From positions 9,486,001-9,550,000 of the forward strand of contig JAHQIY010000002.1 of assembly GCA_019054805.1 (NCBI GenBank): a DNA stretch of 64,000 bases. The letters are read 5' to 3'. The notes beneath the pieces were generated by a model. It was not told the DNA's origin. It worked only from the letters and a program-made list of their open reading frames with translations, and searched no databases. Shown here in pieces: positions 45,001 through 57,000 of the stretch (the stretch's first letter is position 1; each line of letters begins with the position of its first letter). Source of the stretch: Brachionus manjavacas (Eukaryota > Rotifera > Eurotatoria > Ploima > Brachionidae). Made by a program: the position numbers and the translations under genes.

Positions 45001-48000
45001 CCTTAAGCTTTTTATCCTTGTCCTTAAGCAAATAATCTTTATGCTTAATCTCTTAAAAATAAAAAATGATAATAAATAAAAAAATATCCAATATTTCATC
45101 GAAAATTGATTATACTTTGATCTTTTGACGTTCGTAATTTTTCACAAATCGCTTTCTGGTCCGATTCGAGATTCGAAGTCATACTCTCATTTTCTTAAAC
45201 TTTTTGCTCTAATTCTTTTAGACGCTGATCTTTTGCTTTTAATTTTTCATTGTTTTCTTTCAGAACTAATTTTTTATTTAAATATATATATAAAATTGAA
45301 TTAAAGAATGAAGTTAAATAGTTTTACTTGTTGATTTAATTGTCGACAAATTTTGTTTCCTAGTTTAATTCGCAAATTTGAGATCAGAAATTCGCTTGTC
45401 TTTGTCATCTAGTGCTTATTCATATTCCTTTAGCTTTTTATCTTTGTCCTTAAGCTTTTTATCCTTGTCCTTAAGCAAATAATCTTTATGCTTAATCTCT
45501 TAAAAATAAAAATGATAATAAATAAAAAAATATCCAATATTTCATCGAAAATTGATTATACTTTGATCTTTTGACGTTCGTAATTTTTCACAAATCGCTT
45601 TCTGGTCCGATTCGAGATTCGAAGTCATACTCTCATTTTCTTAAACTTTTTGCTCTAATTCTTTTAGACGCTGATCTTTTGCTTTTAATTTTTCATTGTT
45701 TTCTTTCAGAACTAATTTTTTATTTAAATATATATATAAAATTGAATTAAAGAATGAAGTTAAATAGTTTTACTTGTTGATTTAATTGTCGACAAATTTT
45801 GTTTCCTAGTTTAATTCGCAAATTTGAGATCAGAAATTCGCTTGTCTTTGTCATCTAGTGCTTATTCATATTCCTTTAGCTTTTTATCTTTGTCCTTAAG
45901 CTTTTTATCCTTGTCCTTAAGCAAATAATCTTTATGCTTAATCTCTTAAAAATAAAAATGATAATAAATAAAAAAATATCCAATATTTCATCGAAAATTG
46001 ATTATACTTTGATCTTTTGACGTTCGTAATTTTTCACAAATCGCTTTCTGGTCCGATTCGAGATTCGAAGTCATACTCTCATTTTCTTAAACTTTTGCTC
46101 TAATTCTTTTAGACGCTGATCTTTTGCTTTTAATTTTTCATTGTTTTCTTTCAGAACTAATTTTTTATTTAAATATATATATAAAATTGAATTAAAGAAT
46201 GAAGTTAAATAGTTTTACTTGTTGATTTAATTGTCGACAAATTTTGTTTCCTAGTTTAATTCGCAAATTTGAGATCAGAAATTCGCTTGTCTTTGTCATC
46301 TAGTGCTTATTCATATTCCTTTAGCTTTTTATCTTTGTCCTTAAGCTTTTTTATCCTTGTCCTTAAGCAAATAATCTTTTTGCTTAATCTATTAAAAATA
46401 AAAATGATAATAAATAAAAAAATATTCAATATTTCATCGAAAATTGATTATACCTAGATCTTTTGACGTTCGAAATTCTTCATTGTTTTCTTTCAGAACT
46501 AATTTTTTATTTTAATATTGAAATAACATTGAATTAAAGAATGAAGTTAAATAGTTTTACTTGTTGATTTAATTGTCGACAAATTTTGTTTCCTAGTTTA
46601 ATTCGCAAATTTGAGATCAGAAATTTGCTTTTCTTTTGTCATCTAGTGCTAAATCATATTCCTTTAGCTTTTTATCTTTGTCCTTAAGCTTTTTATCCTT
46701 GTCCTTAAGCAAATAATCTTTATGCTTAATCTCTTAAAAATAAAAATGATAATAAATAAAAAAATATCCAATATTTCATCGAAAATTGATTATACTTTGA
46801 TCTTTTGACGTTCGTAATTTTTCACAAATCGCTTTCTGGTCCGATTCGAGATTCGAAGTCATACTCTCATTTTCTTAAACTTTTTGCTCTAATTCTTTTA
46901 GACGCTGATCTTTTGCTTTTAATTTTTCATTGTTTTCTTTCAGAACTAATTTTTTATTTAAATATATATATAAAATTGAATTAAAGAATGAAGTTAAATA
47001 GTTTTACTTGTTGATTTAATTGTCGACAAATTTTGTTTCCTAGTTTAATTCGCAAATTTGAGATCAGAAATTCGCTTGTCTTTGTCATCTAGTGCTTATT
47101 CATATTCCTTTAGCTTTTTATCTTTGTCCTTAAGCTTTTTATCCTTGTCCTTAAGCAAATAATCTTTTTGCTTAATCTATTAAAAATAAAAATGATAATA
47201 AATAAAAAAATATTCAATATTTCATCGAAAATTGATTATACCTAGATCTTTTGACGTTCGAAATTCTTCATTGTTTTCTTTCAGAACTAATTTTTTATTT
47301 TAATATTGAAATAACATTGAATTAAAGAATGAAGTTAAATAGTTTTACTTGTTGATTTAATTGTCGACAAATTTTGTTTCCTAGTTTAATTCGCAAATTT
47401 GAGATCAGAAATTTGCTTTTCTTTGTCATCTAGTGCTAAATCATATTCCTTTAGCTTTTTATCTTTGTCCTTAAGCTTTTTATCCTTGTCCTTAAGCAAA
47501 TAATCTTTATGCTTAATCTCTTAAAAATAAAAATGATAATAAATAAAAAAATATTCAATATTTCATCGAAAATTGATTATACCTAGATCTTTTGACGTTC
47601 GAAATTCTTCATTGTTTTCTTTCAGAACTAATTTTTTATTTTAATATTGAAATAACATTGAATTAAAGAATGAAGTTAAATAGTTTTACTTGTTGATTTA
47701 ATTGTCGACAAATTTTGTTTCCTAGTTTAATTCGCAAATTTGAGATCAGAAATTTGCTTTTCTTTGTCATCTAGTGCTAAATCATATTCCTTTAGCTTTT
47801 TATCTTTGTCCTTAAGCTTTTTATCCTTGTCCTTAAGCAAATAATCTTTATGCTTAATCTCTTAAAAATAAAAATGATAATAAATAAAAAAATATCCAAT
47901 ATTTCATCGAAAATTGATTATACTTTGATCTTTTGACGTTCGAAATTCTTCATTGTTTTCTTTCAGAACTAATTTTTTATTTAAATATTGAAATAACATT

Positions 48001-51000
48001 GAATTAAAGAATGAAGTTAAATAGTTTTACTTGTTGATTTAATTGTCGACAAATTTTGTTTCCTAGTTTAATTCGCAAATTTGAGATCAGAAATTTGCTT
48101 TTCTTTGTCATCTAGTGCTAAATCATATTCCTTTAGCTTTTTATCTTTGTCCTTAAGCTTTTTATCCTTGTCCTTAAGCAAATAATCTTTATGCTTAATC
48201 TCTTAAAAATAAAAATGATAATAAATAAAAAAATATTCAATATTTCATCGAAAATTGATTATACCTAGATCTTTTGACGTTCGAAATTCTTCATTGTTTT
48301 CTTTCAGAACTAATTTTTTATTTTAATATTGAAATAACATTGAATTAAAGAATGAAGTTAAATAGTTTTACTTGTTGATTTAATTGTCGACAAATTTTGT
48401 TTCCTAGTTTAATTCGCAAATTTGAGATCAGAAATTTGCTTTTCTTTGTCATCTAGTGCTAAATCATATTCCTTTAGCTTTTTATCTTTGTCCTTAAGCT
48501 TTTTATCCTTGTCCTTAAGCAAATAATCTTTATGCTTAATCTCTTAAAAATAAAAATGATAATAAATAAAAAAATATCCAATATTTCATCGAAAATTGAT
48601 TATACTTTGATCTTTTGACGTTCGTAATTTTTCACAAATCGCTTTCTGGTCCGATTCGAGATTCGAAGTCATACTCTCATTTTCTTAAACTTTTTGCTCT
48701 AATTCTTTTAGACGCTGATCTTTTGCTTTTAATTTTTCATTGTTTTCTTTCAGAACTAATTTTTTATTTAAATATATATATAAAATTGAATTAAAGAATG
48801 AAGTTAAATAGTTTTACTTGTTGATTTAATTGTCGACAAATTTTGTTTCCTAGTTTAATTCTCAAATTTGAAATCAGAAATTTGCTTTTCTTTGTCATCT
48901 AGTGCTAAATCATATTCCTTTAGCTTTTTATCTTTGTCCTTAAGCTTTTTATCCTTGTCCTTAAGCAAATAATCTTTATGCTTAATCTCTTAAAAATAAA
49001 AATGATAATAAATAAAAAAATATTCAATATTTCATCGAAAATTGATTATACCTAGATCTTTTGACGTTCGAAATTCTTCATTGTTTTCTTTCAGAACTAA
49101 TTTTTTATTTTAATATTGAAATAACATTGAATTAAAGAATGAAGTTAAATAGTTTTACTTGTTGATTTAATTGTCGACAAATTTTGTTTCCTAGTTTAAT
49201 TCGCAAATTTGAGATCAGAAATTTGCTTTTCTTTGTCATCTAGTGCTAATTCATATTCCTTTAGCTTTTTATCTTTGTCCTTAAGCAAATCATCTTTATG
49301 CTTGATCTCTTAAAAATAAAAATAATAATAAATAAAAAAAATTCAATATTTCATCGAAAATTGATTATACTTTGATCTTTTGACGTTCGTAATTTTTCAA
49401 AAATCACTTTCTGGTCCGATTCGAGATTCGAAGTCATACTCCGATTTTCTTCTACTTTTTGCTCTAATTCTTTTAGACGCTGATCTTTTGCTTTAATTTT
49501 TCATTGTTTTCTTTCAGAACTAATTTTTTATTTAAATATATATATAAAATTGAATTAAAGAATGAAGTTAAATAGTTTTACTTGTTGATTTAATTGTCGA
49601 CAAATTTTGTTTCCTAGTTTAATTCTCAAATTTGAAATCAGAAATTTGCTTTTCTTTGTCATCTAGTGCTAAATCATATTCCTTTAGCTTTTTATCTTTG
49701 TCCTTAAGCAAATAATCTTTATGCTTAATCTCTTAAAAATAAAAATGATAATAAATAAAAAATATCCAATATTTCATCAGAAAATTGATTATACTTTGAT
49801 CTTTTGACGTTCGTAATTTTTCACAAATCGCTTTCTGGTCCGATTCGAGATTCGAAGTCATACTCTCATTTTCTTAAACTTTTTGCTCTAATTCTTTTAG
49901 ACGCTGATCTTTTGCTTTTAATTTTTCATTGTTTTCTTTCAGAACTAATTTTTTATTTAAATATATATATAAAATTGAATTAAAGAATGAAGTTAAATAG
50001 TTTTACTTGTTGATTTAATTGTCGACAAATTTTGTTTCCTAGTTTAATTCTCAAATTTGAAATCAGAAATTTGCTTTTCTTTGTCATCTAGTGCTAAATC
50101 ATATTCCTTTAGCTTTTTATCTTTGTCCTTAAGCTTTTTATCCTTGTCCTTAAGCAAATAATCTTTATGCTTAATCTCTTAAAAATAAAAATGATAATAA
50201 ATAAAAAAATATTCAATATTTCATCGAAAATTGATTATACCTAGATCTTTTGACGTTCGAAATTCTTCATTGTTTTCTTTCAGAACTAATTTTTTATTTT
50301 AATATTGAAATAACATTGAATTAAAGAATGAAGTTAAATAGTTTTACTTGTTGATTTAATTGTCGACAAATTTTGTTTCCTAGTTTAATTCGCAAATTTG
50401 AGATCAGAAATTTGCTTTTCTTTGTCATCTAGTGCTAAATCATATTCCTTTAGCTTTTTATCTTTGTCCTTAAGCTTTTTATCCTTGTCCTTAAGCAAAT
50501 AATCTTTATGCTTAATCTCTTAAAAATAAAAATGATAATAAATAAAAAAATATTCAATATTTCATCGAAAATTGATTATACCTAGATCTTTTGACGTTCG
50601 AAATTCTTCATTGTTTTCTTTCAGAACTAATTTTTTATTTTAATATTGAAATAACATTGAATTAAAGAATGAAGTTAAATAGTTTTACTTGTTGATTTAA
50701 TTGTCGACAAATTTTGTTTCCTAGTTTAATTCGCAAATTTGAGATCAGAAATTTGCTTTTCTTTGTCATCTAGTGCTAAATCATATTCCTTTGTCCTTAA
50801 GCTTTTTATCTTTGTCCTTAAGCAAATAATCTTTTATGCTTAATCTCTTAAAAATAAAAATGATAATAAATAAAAAAATATCCAATATTTCATCGAAAAT
50901 TGATTATACTTTGATCTTTTGACGTTCGAAATTCTTCATTGTTTTCTTTCAGAACTAATTTTTATTTTAATATTGAAATAATATTGGGAATTAAAGAATG

Positions 51001-54000
51001 AAGTTAAATAGTTTTACTTGTTGATTTAATTGTCGACAAATTTTGTTTCCTAGTTTAATTCGCAAATTTGAGATCAGAAATTTGCTTTTCTTTGTCATCT
51101 AGTGCTAAATCATATTCCTTTAGCTTTTTATCTTTGTCCTTAAGCCCTTAAGCAAATAATCTTTATGCTTAATCTCTTAAAAATAAAAATGATAATAAAT
51201 AAAAAAATATCCAATATTTCATCGAAAATTGATTATACTTTGATCTTTTGACGTTCGTAATTTTTCACAAATCGCTTTCTGGTCCGATTCGAGATTCTAA
51301 GTCATACTCTCATTTTCTTAAACTTTTTGCTCTAATTCTTTTAGACGCTGATCTTTTTTTCATTGTTTTCTTTCAGAACTAATTTTTTATTTAAATATAT
51401 ATATAAAATTGAATTAAAGAATGAAGTTAAATAGTTTTACTTGTTGATTTAATTGTCGACAAATTTTGTTTCCTAGTTTAATTCTCAAATTTGAGATCAG
51501 AAATTTGCTTTTCTTTGTCATCTAGTGCTAAATCATATTCCTTTAGCTTTTTATCTTTGTCCTTAAGCTTTTTATCCTTGTCCTTAAGCAAATAATCTTT
51601 ATGCTTAATCTCTTAAAAATAAAAATGATAATAAATAAAAAAATATTCAATATTTCATCGAAAATTGATTATACCTAGATCTTTTGACGTTCGAAATTCT
51701 TCATTGTTTTCTTTCAGAACTAATTTTTTATTTTAATATTGAAATAACATTGAATTAAAGAATGAAGTTAAATAGTTTTACTTGTTGATTTAATTGTCGA
51801 CAAATTTTGTTTCCTAGTTTAATTCGCAAATTTGAGATCAGAAATTTGCTTTTCTTTGTCATCTAGTGCTAAATCATATTCCTTTAGCTTTTTATCTTTG
51901 TCCTTAAGCTTTTTATCCTTGTCCTTAAGCAAATAATCTTTATGCTTAATCTCTTAAAAATAAAAATGATAATAAATAAAAAAATATCCAATATTTCATC
52001 GAAAATTGATTATACTTTGATCTTTTGACGTTCGTAATTTTTCACAAATCGCTTTCTGGTCCGATTCGAGATTCGAAGTCATACTCTCATTTTCTTAAAC
52101 TTTTTGCTCTAATTCTTTTAGACGCTGATCTTTTGCTTTTAATTTTTCATTGTTTTCTTTCAGAACTAATTTTTTATTTAAATATATATATAAAATTGAA
52201 TTAAAGAATGAAGTTAAATAGTTTTACTTGTTGATTTAATTGTCGACAAATTTTGTTTCCTAGTTTAATTCGCAAATTTGAGATCAGAAATTTGCTTTTC
52301 TTTATCATCTAGTGCTAAATCATATTCCTTTAGCTTTTTATCTTTGTCCTTAAGCTTTTTATCCTTGTCCTTAAGCAAATAATCTTTATGCTTAATCTCT
52401 TAAAAATAAAAATGATAATAAATAAAAAAATATTCAATATTTCATCGAAAATTGATTATACCTAGATCTTTTGACGTTCGAAATTTTTCAGTGTTTTCTT
52501 TCAGAACTAATTTTTATTTTAATATTGAAATAACATTGAATTAAAGAATGAAGTTAAATAGTTTTACTTGTTGATTTAATTGTCGACAAATTTTGTTTCC
52601 TAGTTTAATTCGCAAATTTGAGATCAGAAATTTGCTTTTCTTTGTCATCTAGTGCTAAATCATATTCCTTTAGCTTTTTATCTTTGTCCTTAAGCTTTTT
52701 ATCCTTGTCCTTAAGCAAATAATCTTTATGCTTAATCTCTTAAAAATAAAAATGATAATAAATAAAAAAATTCAATATTTCATCGAAAATTGATTATACC
52801 TAGATCTTTTGACGTTCGAAATTCTTCATTGTTTTCTTTCAGAACTAATTTTTTATTTTAATATTGAAATAACATTGAATTAAAGAATGAAGTTAAATAG
52901 TTTTACTTGTTGATTTAATTGTCGACAAATTTCGTTTCCTAGTTTAATTCGCAAATTTGAGATCAGAAATTTGCTTTTCTTTGTCATCTAGTGCTAAATC
53001 ATATTCCTTTAGCTTTTTATCTTTGTCCTTAAGCTTTTTATCCTTGTCCTTAAGCAAATAATCTTTATGCTTAATCTCTTAAAAATAAAAATGATAATAA
53101 ATAAAAAAATATCCAATATTTCATCGAAAATTGATTATACCTAGATCTTTTGACGTTCGTAATTTTTCACAAATCGCTTTCTGGTCCGATTCGAGATTCG
53201 AAGTCATACTATCATTTTCTTAAACTTTTTGCTCTAATTCTTTTAGACGCTGATCTTTTGCTTTTAATTTTTCATTGTTTTCTTTCAGAACTAATTTTTT
53301 ATTTAAATATATATATAAAATTGAATTAAAGAATGAAGTTAAATAGTTTTACTTGTTGATTTAATTGTCGACAAATTTTGTTTCCTAGTTTAATTCGCAA
53401 ATTTGAAATCAGAAATTTGCTTTTCTTTGTCATCTAGTGCTAAATCATATTCCTTTAGCTTTTTATCTTTGTCCTTAAGCTTTTTATCCTTGTCCTTAAG
53501 CAAATAATCTTTATGCTTAATCTCTTAAAAATAAAAATGATAATAAATAAAAAAATATCCAATATTTCATCGAAAATTGATTATACTTTGATCTTTTGGC
53601 GTTCGTAATTTTTCACAAATCGCTTTCTGGTCCGATTCGAGATTCGAAGTCATACTCTCATTTTCTTAAACTTTTTGCTCTAATTCTTTTAGACGCTGAT
53701 CTTTTGCTTTTAATTTTTCATTGTTTTCTTTCAGAACTAATTTTTTATTTAAATATATATATAAAATTGAATTAAAGAATGAAGTTAAATAGTTTTACTT
53801 GTTGATTTAATTGTCGACAAATTTTGTTTCCTAGTTTAATTCGCAAATTTGAGATCAGAAATTTGCTTTTCTTTGTCATCTAGTGCTAAATCATATTCCT
53901 TTAGCTTTTTATCTTTGTCCTTAAGCTTTTTATCCTTGTCCTTAAGCAAATAATCTTTATGCTTAATCTCTTAAAAATAAAAATGATAATAAATAAAAAA

Positions 54001-57000
54001 ATTCAATATTTCATCGAAAATTGATTATACCTAGATCTTTTGACGTTCGAAATTCTTCATTGTTTTCTTTCAGAACTAATTTTTTATTTTAATATTGAAA
54101 TAACATTGAATTAAAGAATGAAGTTAAATAGTTTTACTTGTTGATTTAATTGTCGACAAATTTTGTTTCCTAGTTTAATTCGCAAATTTGAGATCAGAAA
54201 TTTGCTTTTCTTTGTCATCTAGTGCTAAATCATATTCCTATAGCTTTTTATCTTTGTCCTTAAGCTTTTTATCCTTGTCCTTAAGCAAATAATCTTTATG
54301 CTTAATCTCTTAAAAATAAAAATGATAATAAATAAAAAAATATCCAATATTTCATCGAAAATTGATTATACCTAGATCTTTTGACGTTCGTAATTTTTCA
54401 CAAATCGCTTTCTGGTCCGATTCGAGATTCGAAGTCATACTCTCATTTTCTTAAACTTTTTGCTGTAATTCTTTTAGACGCTGATCTTTTGCTTTTAATT
54501 TTTCATTGTTTTCTTTCAGAACTAATTTTTTATTTAAATATATATATAAAATTGAATTAAAGAATGAAGTTAAATAGTTTTACTTGTTGATTTAATTGTC
54601 GACAAATTTTGTTTCCTAGTTTAATTCGCAAATTTGTGATCAGAAATTTGCTTTTCTTTGTCATCTAGTGCTAAATCATATTCCTTTAGCTTTTTATCTT
54701 TGTCCTTAAGCTTTTTATCCTTGTCCTTAAGCAAATAATCTTTATGCTTAATCTCTTAAAAATAAAAATGATAATAAATAAAAAAAAATTCAATATTTCA
54801 TCGAAAATTGATTATACCTAGATCTTTTGACGTTCGAAATTCTTCATTGTTTTCTTTCAGAACTAATTTTTTATTTTAATATTGAAATAACATTGAATTA
54901 AAGAATGAAGTTAAATAGTTTTACTTGTTGATTTAATTGTCGACAAATTTTGTTTCCTAGTTTAATTCGCAAATTTGAGATCAGAAATTTGCTTTTCTTT
55001 GTCATCTAGTGCTAAATCATATTCCTTTAGCTTTTTATCTTTGTCCTTAAGCTTTTTATCCTTGTCCTTAAGCAAATAATCTTTATGCTTAATCTCTTAA
55101 AAATAAAAATGATAATAAATAAAAAAATATTCAATATTTCATCGAAAATTGATTATACCTAGATCTTTTGACGTTCGTAATTTTTCACAAATCGCTTTCT
55201 GGTCCGATTCGAGATTCGAAGTCATACTCTCATTTTCTTATACTTTTTGCTCTAATTCTTTTAGACGCTGATCTTTTGCTTTTAATTTTTCATTGTTTTC
55301 TTTCAGAACTAATTTTTTATTTTAATATTGAAATAACATTGAATTAAAGAATGAAGTTAAATAGTTTTACTTGTTGATTTAATTGTCGACAAATTTTGTT
55401 TCCTAGTTTAATTCGCAAATTTTAGATCAGAAATTCGCTTGTCTTTGTCATCTAGTGCTTATTCATATTCCTTTAGCTTTTTATCTTTGTCCTTGAGCAA
55501 ATCATCTTTATGCTTAATCTCTTAAAAATAAAAATGATAATAAATAAAAAAATATTCAATATTTCATTGAAAATTGATTATACTTTGATCTTTTGACGTT
55601 CGTAATTTTTCAAAAATCGCTTTCTGGTCCGATTCAAGATTCGAAGTCATACTCTCATTTTCTTATACTTTTTGCTCTAATTCTTTTAGACGCTGATCTT
55701 TTGCTTTTAATTTTTCATTGTTTTCTTTCAGAACTAATTTTTTATTTTAATATTGAAATAACATTGAATTAAAGAATGAAGTTAAATAGTTTTACTTGTT
55801 GATTTAATTGTCGACAAATTTTGTTTCCTAGTTTAATTCGCAAATTTGAGATCAGAAATTTGCTTTTCTTTGTCATCTAGTGCTAAATCATATTCCTTTA
55901 GCTTTTTATCTTTGTCCTTAAGCTTTTTTATCCTTGTCCTTAAGCAAATAATCTTTATGCTTAATCTCTTAAAAATAAAAATGATAATAAATAAAAAAAT
56001 ATCCAATATTTCATCGAAAATTGATTATACCTAGATCTTTTGACGTTCGTAATTTTTCACAAATCGCTTTCTGGTCCGATTCGAGATTCGAAGTCATACT
56101 CTCATTTTCTTAAACTTTTTGCTCTAATTCTTTTAGACGCTGATCTTTTGCTTTTAATTTTTCATTGTTTTCTTTCAGAACTAATTTTTTATTTAAATAT
56201 ATATATAAAATTGAATTAAAGAATGAAGTTAAATAGTTTTACTTGTTGATTTAATTGTCGACAAATTTTGTTTCCTAGTTTAATTCGCAAATTTGAGATC
56301 AGAAATTTGCTTTTTCTTTGTCATCTAGTGCTAAATCATATTCCTTTAGCTTTTTATCTTTGTCCTTAAGCTTTTTATCTTTGTCCTTAAGCAAATAATC
56401 TTTATGCTTAATCTCTTAAAAATAAAAATGATAATAAATAAAAAAAAATTCAATATTTCATTGAAAATTGATTATACTTTGATCTTTTGACGTTCGAAAT
56501 TCTTCATTGTTTTCTTTCAGAACTAATTTTTTATTTTAATATTGAAATAACATTGAATTAAAGAATGAAGTTAAATAGTTTTACTTGTTGATTTAATTGT
56601 CGACAAATTTTGTTTCCTAGTTTAATTCGCAAATTTGAGATCAGAAATTTGCTTTTCTTTGTCATCTAGTGCTAAATCATATTCCTTTAGCTTTTTATCT
56701 TTGTCCTTAAGCTTTTTATCCTTGTCCTTAAGCAAATAATCTTTATGCTTAATCTCTTAAAAATAAAAATGATAATAAATAAAAAAATATCCAATATTTC
56801 ATCGAAAATTGATTATACCTAGATCTTTTGACGTTCGTAATTTTTCACAAATCGCTTTCTGGTCCGATTCGAGATTCGAAGTCATACTCTCATTTTCTTA
56901 AACTTTTTGCTCTAATTCTTTTAGACGCTGATCTTTTGCTTTTAATTTTTCATTGTTTTCTTTCAGAACTAATTTTTTATTTAAATATATATATAAAATT

